Shown here: positions 1 through 5,946 of the stretch, in pieces
How the letters are laid out: each line of letters opens with the position of its first letter
How positions within the stretch are numbered: position 1 is the stretch's first letter
Assembly (NCBI GenBank): GCA_003819975.1
Contig: RPPU01000179.1
Span: forward strand, 1 to 8,110
DNA: 8,110 nt
From: Desulfobacteraceae bacterium
Lineage (GTDB): Bacteria; Desulfobacterota; DSM-4660; Desulfatiglandales; HGW-15
Direction of reading: 5' to 3'
Position numbers and translations under genes: made by a program
Notes under the pieces: model-generated
What the model saw: the letters and a program-made list of their open reading frames with translations, nothing else
Databases searched by the model: none
Told to the model about the DNA's origin: nothing

Positions 1-90
1 CTCCCTGCGGTCGAAATGACATGATCAATGTTGTTCATTAACTGAGGACGATATTACCTCCGACGTCATTTCGACGAGCGCAGCGAGGAG
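1..90. repeat. REP-like palindromic intergenic repeat (left end cut by window)
   Basis: An exact 11-bp inverted repeat is visible: GTCGAAATGAC at 10-20 and GTCATTTCGAC at 65-75. The outer flanks also mirror each other imperfectly: CTCCCTGCG at 1-9 against GAGCGCAGCGAGGAG at 76-90. The right half (GTCATTTCGACGAGCGCAGC and onward, running into GAGGAGAAATC) has the look of the short dispersed repeats scattered between genes in many environmental bacterial genomes. Here two copies face each other around a 44-bp spacer. The left copy probably extends beyond the window. No gene is encoded in it. It may be a transcribed hairpin or simply a dispersed repeat pair. Confidence 0.7.
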
Positions 91-168
91 AAATCGTATT
101 CTTTTTAATGCAACGTTAGGGTTAAGCAAGCATCTAAGTCTATTTCATCTGCTGTTCTTTCGGGTTCT

Positions 169-1170
169 ATGCTAAACTGCCAAAAAAACCGGGAGTACCA
201 ATTTTTGGACTTACCTAACAATCTGTTGAAATTATTTGAAAAATGCAATTTATGCCCCAGACAATGCGGGGTGAATCGCTTGAACCTGCGCCCTTCCGGA
301 CCAAAGGGCTATTGTGGTGAAAGCGCCGGACTGCGCGTGGGCTATATCGGCCCTCATTTCGGCGAAGAACCGCCTTTGACCGGAACAAACGGGTCCGGCA
401 CCGTTTTCTTTTCCGGTTGTTCCCTGCAATGCCGGTTTTGTCAGAATTATCAAATTTCACGGGATAACCTGGGAACGCTTGTCAGTATGGACGCCTTGTT
501 GTTGAAAGTTACCGAAATGATCGGCGCCCACCAGGTCCATAATCTCAACCTGGTGACCCCGGATCATTTTTTTCCCTATGTGTTTCATTTAGTGGAACGC
601 CTGCGGCAAAACGGATTACGGCTGCCCGTGGTACTGAACTGTTCCGGATATCAATCCGTTGAGATGCTGACAATGTTGGAGGATTTTTGCGACATCTATC
701 TGCCCGATTACAAATACGCGGACCCCGAATTAGCCCGCCGGCTTTCCAACTGCCCGGACTATCCCCAGATCGCCCTGGATGCGATCAGCGTCATGGTCAA
801 ACAAAAAGGCTTTCTTGACGCCCAGGCGGATGCGGATCGGATCGCCACTAAAGGCGTGCTGATCCGCCACTTGATCTTACCCGGCAAAATCCAAAACTCC
901 CTGGATGCCCTGACCACTCTGTTTTTGGAATTCGGCCCGCGCCTGCCCCTGAGCCTCATGTCGCAGTATAGGCCCGTGCTTACCCAAAAAGACCCGGACC
1001 TTAACCGGCCTTTGACTCACGCGGAGTTCGATCAGGTCTATCAACATGCCCTGGACCTGGGATTCGAACACCTTTTTGTGCAGTTTCCTGAAGAAAAAAA
1101 GGCCGATAACGAAGCCCCCTTTTTGCCTGATTTCCGGCGCGAAAAACCGTTTTGCGGACCTGTAAAATAG
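169..1170 (+). CDS. Radical SAM protein, PflX / pyruvate formate-lyase activase-like
   Basis: 333-residue protein with the radical SAM motif C84-x3-C88-x2-C91 (GCSLQCRFCQNYQIS), which binds the 4Fe-4S cluster that cleaves S-adenosylmethionine. Upstream is a second cysteine group, C26-x2-C29-x3-C33 (CNLCPRQCG), with C49 in GYCG. This arrangement and the segment GxxFxEEPPLxGxxGSGTVFFSGC fit the COG1313/PflX group of putative activating enzymes. Further family-like blocks are LVTPDHF (128-134), LNCSGY (156-161), DIYLPDYKY (175-183) and SQYRP (265-269). The length is normal for the group. The true substrate is unknown: activation of a glycyl-radical enzyme is inferred from the family name only, and no partner gene is nearby. 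The ATG at 169 is the only sensible start before the cysteine cluster, but it lacks a clear Shine-Dalgarno. The gene stands alone on the plus strand and converges with the toxin gene. Likely cytoplasmic; no signal peptide is seen. Confidence 0.9.
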   Translation: MLNCQKNREYQFLDLPNNLLKLFEKCNLCPRQCGVNRLNLRPSGPKGYCGESAGLRVGYIGPHFGEEPPLTGTNGSGTVFFSGCSLQCRFCQNYQISRDNLGTLVSMDALLLKVTEMIGAHQVHNLNLVTPDHFFPYVFHLVERLRQNGLRLPVVLNCSGYQSVEMLTMLEDFCDIYLPDYKYADPELARRLSNCPDYPQIALDAISVMVKQKGFLDAQADADRIATKGVLIRHLILPGKIQNSLDALTTLFLEFGPRLPLSLMSQYRPVLTQKDPDLNRPLTHAEFDQVYQHALDLGFEHLFVQFPEEKKADNEAPFLPDFRREKPFCGPVK

Positions 1171-1287
1171 AATTTTTCAGAATTGATTTTATCTAAAGGC
1201 TAGATTTTATTCCGAAGAGTTATGATTTTCATAAAGACTTGGTTCCGGCTTGTGCGGATTCGGATAAATTAAAGAAAACCGCGCCGA

Positions 1288-1611
1288 CTATCGAATAAGA
1301 CGCATTTCCAAAAGCTCTTGTAAATCGCGTCTACCATCCAAAACGCAATGAATATAAACTACATTTTCCATGACCTGGTAAATGATTCGATAAGGTTTAA
1401 AATGAATTTCCCTATACTCCAGCATTCCAATTCTTTCCAATTCGGGTGGCGCATGACCGCGATTGGGTAGCGTCCCGAGCTTTAGACAGGTTTCATAAAT
1501 TTTTTGGATTAGAGATTCCACTTTCTCGATCGAATCGGAAAGAGAAACATAATGATATATTTCATAAATATCTTCCTCGGCATCGTCGATGATATATATC
1601 TTGTATTTCAA
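1288..1611 (-). CDS. Type II toxin, RelE/ParE family
   Basis: 107-residue small basic protein. The segment LPNRGHAPPELERIG (residues 48-62), followed by YREIHFKPYRIIYQV and the end block VYIHCVLDGRRDLQELL, is the typical RelE/ParE fold signature: R-G-x-x-x-P-E-L, then Y-R-E/Y-R-I-x-Y, then the D-G-R-R-D-L tail. Family members either cleave mRNA on the ribosome (RelE) or poison gyrase (ParE); the sequence here does not decide which. The start codon is TTG, overlapping the antitoxin TGA stop as TTGA, with AGGA 7 bases upstream inside the antitoxin gene. Translation is therefore probably coupled, and toxin output kept below antitoxin output. It is the last gene of the two-gene operon, and no strong terminator follows. 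Confidence 0.88.
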   Translation of the reverse strand: MKYKIYIIDDAEEDIYEIYHYVSLSDSIEKVESLIQKIYETCLKLGTLPNRGHAPPELERIGMLEYREIHFKPYRIIYQVMENVVYIHCVLDGRRDLQELLEMRLIR

Positions 1612-1892
1612 CTTTCTTTTCTTTCCTGGATTCTTTTGCGAATATTCTGAAAAGATTGACCCATCGGTTTAAAACGGCCTTCTTCCATATGTTTTTTGCT
1701 CATTGATAAAATTTTTAACAAAGCCAGACTTTCGCGGGTTTGTTCATAGACCCGCACATCCTGCAAGACAACCTTGGCTTCACCGTTTTGAGTGATAATC
1801 ATAGTTTTTTGATTCGCCGTGACATCCCTCAAGATCTCCGAAGCATGCGCCTTGAGATAACTGATCGGCTTTACGGATTCGCTGAGTTTCAT
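1608..1892 (-). CDS. Type II antitoxin, Phd/YefM family
   Basis: 94-residue protein. The first half (SVKPISYLKAHASEIL, then TMIITQNGEAKVVLQDVRVYE) is the Phd/YefM DNA-binding fold: a strand, the S-x-L/K-x-x-A-x-E-I-L helix, and the I-T-x-N-G-x-x-x-V-V-L hairpin. The second half, about residue 50 onward, is helical and highly charged, ending in repeated K, R and E. This is the usual toxin-neutralising tail, disordered until bound. The ATG start is supported by AAGGAG at 1901-1906, 8 bases upstream. It precedes the toxin and overlaps it by 4 bases, the standard order. It should bind the palindrome in its own promoter (1923-1941) and repress the operon, more strongly in complex with the toxin. 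Confidence 0.88.
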   Translation of the reverse strand: MKLSESVKPISYLKAHASEILRDVTANQKTMIITQNGEAKVVLQDVRVYEQTRESLALLKILSMSKKHMEEGRFKPMGQSFQNIRKRIQERKES

Positions 1893-1918
1893 AAATTTTA
1901 CTCCTTATCTTTGACCAT

Positions 1919-1947
1919 AATTTAGACCTTTTATTGGTCTATGGCAA
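1919..1947 (-). promoter_or_regulatory. Toxin-antitoxin promoter with operator palindrome in the spacer
   Basis: Reading the minus strand, TTGCCA (1942-1947, 5 of 6 to the -35 consensus) is followed by exactly 17 bases and TAAATT (1919-1924, 4 of 6 to the -10 consensus). The spacer is almost filled by a perfect inverted repeat, TAGACC-N7-GGTCTA (1923-1941). A second, overlapping mirror pair, CCATA (1915-1919) and TATGG (1940-1944), frames it. A protein bound to this palindrome would block RNA polymerase, as expected for autoregulation by a Phd/YefM antitoxin. The sequence elements are seen directly; the regulatory role is inferred. Confidence 0.65.
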
Positions 1948-2062
1948 GGATTATTTTTTCTTCCATTTTGCCGAAAGCTTGGTTTAAAAAATCAAACATC
2001 CTTTGCGCCAGTTCGGGTTTATAGATCATCAGAGCGCACCCCGGAGCAAACACTCTTTTCAT
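1931..2062 (-). CDS. Short 43-aa ORF, probable N-terminal remnant of a longer gene
   Basis: This ORF begins MKRVFAPGCALMIYKPEL, continues with a helical stretch (AQRMFDFLNQAFGKMEEKI) and ends ...LAIDQ. It has a strong Shine-Dalgarno, AAGGAG at 2070-2075, 7 bases before the ATG, better than those of several neighbours. The opening FAPGCAL-x-x-Y-K-P resembles, from memory, the start of cysteine-rich (possible Fe-S binding) proteins of about 200 residues whose further cysteine motifs would follow. Here the frame stops at TAA, inside the toxin-antitoxin promoter palindrome. I therefore read it as the 5' stub of a gene whose remainder was replaced by, or lost next to, the toxin-antitoxin module. 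It could instead be a genuine small protein. It lies 51 bp downstream of ada on the same strand and may be co-transcribed with it. Confidence 0.5.
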   Translation of the reverse strand: MKRVFAPGCALMIYKPELAQRMFDFLNQAFGKMEEKIILAIDQ

Positions 2063-2113
2063 GGAGGATCTCCTTATATAGTCGCGACTTGCGCCGTCTA
2101 ATCATTCCGGCTT

Positions 2114-3172
2114 TTACTTGCCTGCTTGTTCCCGGCTTAGAAGCTTGCGCTTGCGTTCAATTCCCCAGCGATAACCGCCGAGTTTCCCGTTGCGGCGCAC
2201 CACGCGGTGGCAGGGTATGGCCACCGCGACCGGATTGGCGGCGCAGGCCTGGGCCACGGCCCGCGCGGCTTGGGGCCGGCCGATCCGAGTCGCGATCTCT
2301 TTATAGCTTGCCGTTGAGCCGGATGGAATTTTTTGTAAAGCCAGCCAGACTTGCCGTTGAAAAGCCGTGCCTTGGATATCTAACGGCAAATCAAAACGTT
2401 CCTGGCGCGGGCTTTCCAGAAAAGCCAGGACCTGTTGGATCATGGCTTTGAAATGCGGATCCGGTTCCTGAAATTCCGCCTTAGGAAAGCACCGCCGTAA
2501 TTGCTCCTGCAACGCCTCCGGCGAATGGCCGAACTCAATGGCGCAGATGCCTTTATCGGTCGCAGCCACCAACACCAATCCGAGCCGGGATGGCGCAACA
2601 ACGAAACGGATGGCTTGTTTCGGCGCGCCGTTTTGATAGGCCGCGGGTTTCATGCCCAGGATATCCGCTGCTTTTTCATAAAAACGGCTGCTCGAAGCAA
2701 ACCCGACTTGATAAACCGCTTCCGTGACCGTCTTCTTTTTTTGTAAATGCTCTCGCATCCGGTTTGATCGTTTTTCCAGCGCATACTGCTTAGGCGTGAT
2801 CCCCACGATCTTTTTAAAAAGTCTTTGAAAATAAAACCGGCTTAGTCCGGCCTGATCCGCCAACTCCTGCAACGAAGGCGGCGATTCCGCTTTTTCAATG
2901 AACCGGCAAGCCTCCAGGACAGCCTTGACCCGCAACGGGTTCCCGACCGGAATGTCCGGCCGGCAACGCCGGCAGGGGCGAAAACCGGCTTTTTGCGCCT
3001 GATCACAAGTATTAAAAAAGCGCACATTCTCTTGCTTGGGCAAGCGCGACCGGCACCCGGCCCGGCAATAAACACCCGTCGTCAACACGCCGTAATAAAA
3101 TGCACCCAGAGCCTCCGGATCGCGTTTTACCAAAGCCCGCCAACGTTTATCATCGGATAAAAACGATTTCAT
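2114..3172 (-). CDS. ada: Bifunctional regulator / O6-methylguanine-DNA methyltransferase Ada
   Basis: 352-residue suicide repair protein and transcription activator. Residues 1-80 form the zinc domain with C36-x3-C40 and C67-x2-C70 (VYCRAGC; PCRRCRPD). C36 corresponds to the cysteine that takes methyl groups from phosphotriesters and switches Ada into an activator. Residues 85-183 are an AraC-type helix-turn-helix pair (LADQAGLSRFYFQRLFKKIVGITPKQY; VGFASSSRFYEKAADILGMKPAAY). From about 188 to the end is the methyltransferase, with the active site PCHRVV (C321) and preceding ANPVAVAI. All key residues are present. I chose the ATG at 3172 rather than the in-frame ATG at 3205. It gives E. coli-like length and puts the acceptor at residue 321 as in E. 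coli. The upstream ATG lies almost on the inferred transcription start and has no Shine-Dalgarno. It is transcribed away from the upstream res gene. Confidence 0.95.
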   Translation of the reverse strand: MKSFLSDDKRWRALVKRDPEALGAFYYGVLTTGVYCRAGCRSRLPKQENVRFFNTCDQAQKAGFRPCRRCRPDIPVGNPLRVKAVLEACRFIEKAESPPSLQELADQAGLSRFYFQRLFKKIVGITPKQYALEKRSNRMREHLQKKKTVTEAVYQVGFASSSRFYEKAADILGMKPAAYQNGAPKQAIRFVVAPSRLGLVLVAATDKGICAIEFGHSPEALQEQLRRCFPKAEFQEPDPHFKAMIQQVLAFLESPRQERFDLPLDIQGTAFQRQVWLALQKIPSGSTASYKEIATRIGRPQAARAVAQACAANPVAVAIPCHRVVRRNGKLGGYRWGIERKRKLLSREQAGK

Positions 3173-3212
3173 GCCTTTTAAAATCCTTCTTTGAATTTGA
3201 CTCATTTTAAGG

Positions 3213-3253
3213 CTTATCTAATTCGGCTGCTATCCGGTTCTTGCGCTCCAATT
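3213..3253 (-). promoter_or_regulatory. Ada box and ada promoter
   Basis: The minus strand reads AATTGGAGCGCAA at 3241-3253. It matches the E. coli ada operator AATTAAAGCGCAA at 11 of 13 positions, with both the AAT (A box) and GCGCAA (B box) parts intact and correctly spaced. Downstream, GATAAG at 3213-3218 is a plausible -10 hexamer (4 of 6). No good -35 lies 17 bases before it, only AGAACC, as expected for a promoter that needs methylated Ada for recruitment. Transcription would then begin around 3205, which favours translation from 3172. The match is seen; the induction mechanism is inferred from E. coli. Confidence 0.65.
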
Positions 3254-3327
3254 AAAAATAGATCGAACAAATCCAAACACGGCATGGATTCAACAAAAAA
3301 TAAATATGAAAATTTTTTAATAAAAAC

Positions 3328-3370
3328 GGGTGGTGATTGACTATTGCGCCATAAAATGCGGGAGGTGATT
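3328..3370. repeat. Short direct repeat pair between res and ada
   Basis: GGGTGGTGATT at 3328-3338 and GGGAGGTGATT at 3360-3370 differ at one base and are offset by 32 bp, about three helical turns. They lie in the 249-bp gap between the end of res and ada, about 75 bp upstream of the Ada box. The phasing could suit a dimeric DNA-binding protein, but two 11-mers are weak evidence. The rest of this gap is AT-rich (3291-3326) and contains no gene I can support. Confidence 0.3.
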
Positions 3371-3390
3371 CCGGGCTTGATATCCCGAAT
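3368..3390 (-). terminator. Imperfect hairpin after res, possible weak terminator
   Basis: ATTCCGGGCTTGATATCCCGAAT, read in two halves, folds as a 7-bp stem (ATTCGGG with CCCG-GAAT, one bulged G) around a short loop, 31 bases past the res stop on the minus strand. No U-tract follows on that strand. A classic intrinsic terminator is therefore not supported; it may only slow polymerase or stabilise the mRNA end. Confidence 0.25.
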
Positions 3391-3421
3391 AAATATAAAA
3401 CCATGCGGGCTTGTATGCTTT

Positions 3422-5944
3422 CTACTTAAAAAACTTCTTCAAATCCTGATCTTCCTTGCCTTGCTCAACCAGATAAAATTCGACATTGTCATTAAGCCCG
3501 CCGAAAGGGAGTTCCATTTGCTCATAACGGCGGATCGCTTTCTTTTTATTCTGATCGGTCATAACATCCAGCACTTTTTTCTTATAAACCGTGTCGGCAT
3601 TGCCCGACAAATGTTCCCCCTTGCTTTCAAGAATATATACGATTTCCATCTCGCCTTTTTCATTTTTTTTGGCGGCCACAAAATCCGGCCTGATCTTGTA
3701 TTCCTGCCACCCCTGTATCGAATACCATTGTTTCGTGACTTTATTTCTGAACCACCAGAGAATTTTTTCCTGCTTATCGAGGATATCGCCTATTTTCTGC
3801 TCCAGGGAGTTCATGGAGATGATATCCACATCATCGAAAAGATAATATTTGTACGGATTCGGAACGCGTCCGACAACGATATGATCCTCATCGGGTATCT
3901 TATATTTGAGCGCCGGATCGTCTGAAACGGCAAGCACGATTTTTTTTGCCTTGACCTGATCGAGAAAAAAACGTTCCTCGATTTTCGATTTTTCCTCGGA
4001 AAGAAGCGCATACAGAAAGGCGCAGATATAGCCGAAGTTTTCTTCAACCCGCGCTTTGCCGAATCTCCCGGTAAGCTTTTCTGTGTGTGCGGCCGCCAAG
4101 CGCCGGGCATAAAAAGGATTCTCCGTCAGTTCGGTATAACGCCTGGTCAGATAATCGATATTAATTTCTTTTGCCCCGTTCACTTCGGAAAATTCATAAC
4201 TCGCGGCAACCTTGCTTTGCTTATCAAGCGTTACGACGATCGACTGCCGTTCCTTTGTTTCGGCGCTGAAAGAGGCGGTTAAACGGTCCATGATGGAATC
4301 GCTGATTTTAAATGACGAAAAGTCGATATACGGCTTGATGTCCAATTCGTATGAAAAACGGCGCTTGCCGTTTCCATCGTCGACCATGACCCAAACCGGC
4401 AGGTAAAACGCGCTTTCATACTTTGCACGAAATTCCCGGCGAATTTTGACTTTCTTGGTGGGATTGATGGCCTCATTATCCTGCACTTTGATTTTGGAGA
4501 TGAGATCTTCCAAACCCTCGTTTCTAAACCCGGCGTCGACTCTTTCAAGAATGGCCCGCGTGTCGCCCTTGGAATAATACACATAACTTTCGTCCAGTTC
4601 GGGAATGCCTATTTTCCGGGCAAAAGGCTGACGCAGAATTCTACCCACAAGCTGGGTAATGCCCGTGTCGGAATTGACGTTCGGAATAACGCCGAGAATA
4701 TAGGCAAAAGAGCAATCCCACCCTTCACGCAAAGCTTCTTTGGTGATCAGATAGCGGATGTTGCAATCCCGGGCGAATAGGTTCACGTCTTCAATATCGT
4801 TCTGCGCGCTCGTTTTAACGGCGATTTCATCGGGATTGATCTTCAATTCCTGCAAGAATTCTTTGACATCCAGGCTGTGAACCCGGCCTCTCCCGCGCTG
4901 GTCTTTCCCCGTGGCCTCGACTTGAATAAGCGCAATAGGCCTTATATACAGCCCCGCATCCTGGCGGTATTTACCGGCCTTTTTTTCCAATAAATCTCTA
5001 TGGGCTTTGATCTCCTGCAGCATGGTCTTCCAGTCGTCTTCCTTGCGGCCCGACGGCGGAATAATATGCATGTCAAGCTTGACCATCTCCTCATCCTTCA
5101 GTTCCAGGCCGGAAATAGTCACCAGGATGTTCATTTCCGCTTTCGGCGTGGCGCTAAGCCCAAGCACCATTTCCGGATTGAGTCCATCAATGGTTTTACG
5201 CGCCATTTCGGAAAAAACCCTGTGGATTTCGTCGATGATGATAAACGGCTTTGACAAACGGATGGCGTTTCCCAGGCTTGTTTTAACAATCGGGCCGATC
5301 TCGGACAGCAGGTCGATGTTCGGACACTCCTTCAACAACTCCGCATGCAGATCGTACCGGTTATCCGGCGGGAAAAAACTCTCAAAACCGCCTGAATCCT
5401 GAAATACCTTAAGGGCTTCCTTGCCGTTCTGCCGGCTTATGGATTGGATCATGACAAACAGGATGACAAGATTTTCCTCGATGTCATGCGTGGTTAAACG
5501 CTGTCCTTTTTCCAGAATCAAGGTTTTATTGCCGCTGGACTGGTCGAGAAGCTGGCGCAATGGATTGGCCTTGTCCCTGAGTTTTTGTAAGGTTTGGGAG
5601 TAGATGGTTTCGCTGGGGACAATCCATACGACAAGACCCGTGCGTTTACGGGCGAAAAGGTTCTGGTATTCGCGGATAGCTTCCACGGCGAGCAGGGTTT
5701 TACCGCCTCCGGTCGGCACTTTCATGATGATGCGCGGATAATATTCGCCTAAGCCGTTGGTACAGCGGTCTTTATAATCCTTGCCGGTCGTCTGGAAAGC
5801 GGTCTGCACCCAATTTAAGGTATGGCGCATTTCCGAAGGAAGCGTTTTCCGGGCGTTATCAAACGCGTCTTTGGTTTCACGGGCTTTGCCGTAAAAGGCC
5901 TTTAGTTCGCTGACGACCTTAACCTGGTAGTTTTTCAGGAACAT
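3422..5944 (-). CDS. res: Type III restriction endonuclease, Res (helicase-nuclease) subunit
   Basis: 840-residue superfamily 2 helicase with a C-terminal nuclease. It works with Mod to translocate along or switch on DNA and cut near unmethylated sites. Helicase motifs in order are Walker A VPTGGGKT (76-83), IVPSETI (108-114), DEIH Walker B (238-241), LSATPK (263-268), REGWD (406-410) and motif VI QLVGRILRQP (431-440). The nuclease motif of the PD-(D/E)xK kind is RPDF (752-755), then ILESKG (771-776), with P753, D754, E773 and K775 as key residues. It is somewhat shorter than EcoP15I-type Res from memory, but no motif is missing. The start ATG lies 2 bp after the mod stop. GGGAG, within the last codons of mod, serves as its ribosome binding site, so the two are translationally coupled. 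The gene appears intact and functional. Confidence 0.93.
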   Translation of the reverse strand: MFLKNYQVKVVSELKAFYGKARETKDAFDNARKTLPSEMRHTLNWVQTAFQTTGKDYKDRCTNGLGEYYPRIIMKVPTGGGKTLLAVEAIREYQNLFARKRTGLVVWIVPSETIYSQTLQKLRDKANPLRQLLDQSSGNKTLILEKGQRLTTHDIEENLVILFVMIQSISRQNGKEALKVFQDSGGFESFFPPDNRYDLHAELLKECPNIDLLSEIGPIVKTSLGNAIRLSKPFIIIDEIHRVFSEMARKTIDGLNPEMVLGLSATPKAEMNILVTISGLELKDEEMVKLDMHIIPPSGRKEDDWKTMLQEIKAHRDLLEKKAGKYRQDAGLYIRPIALIQVEATGKDQRGRGRVHSLDVKEFLQELKINPDEIAVKTSAQNDIEDVNLFARDCNIRYLITKEALREGWDCSFAYILGVIPNVNSDTGITQLVGRILRQPFARKIGIPELDESYVYYSKGDTRAILERVDAGFRNEGLEDLISKIKVQDNEAINPTKKVKIRREFRAKYESAFYLPVWVMVDDGNGKRRFSYELDIKPYIDFSSFKISDSIMDRLTASFSAETKERQSIVVTLDKQSKVAASYEFSEVNGAKEINIDYLTRRYTELTENPFYARRLAAAHTEKLTGRFGKARVEENFGYICAFLYALLSEEKSKIEERFFLDQVKAKKIVLAVSDDPALKYKIPDEDHIVVGRVPNPYKYYLFDDVDIISMNSLEQKIGDILDKQEKILWWFRNKVTKQWYSIQGWQEYKIRPDFVAAKKNEKGEMEIVYILESKGEHLSGNADTVYKKKVLDVMTDQNKKKAIRRYEQMELPFGGLNDNVEFYLVEQGKEDQDLKKFFK

Positions 5945-5946
5945 GG

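Noticed and set aside
1220..1234. Perfect hairpin TTATGA-TTT-TCATAA between the convergent radical SAM and toxin genes
   Set aside because: The stem is only 6 bp and nearly all A-T, with no T-run on either strand, so it is not a credible terminator.
3270..3290. AATCCA-N9-TGGATT inverted repeat upstream of ada
   Set aside because: Six-base arms with no extension in an AT-rich region are within chance expectation.
3344..3349. Second Ada box (GCGCAA on the minus strand)
   Set aside because: The AAT half is missing at the required distance, and isolated GCGCAA occurs elsewhere in this window, including inside coding regions.
3344..3925. 193-codon plus-strand ORF with a very strong Shine-Dalgarno-like GGAGGTGAT at 3361-3369 and an in-frame TTG at 3377
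   Set aside because: It is almost wholly antisense to the 3' end of res, its translation is a run of hydrophobic residues of no recognisable family, and res has clear nuclease motifs there.
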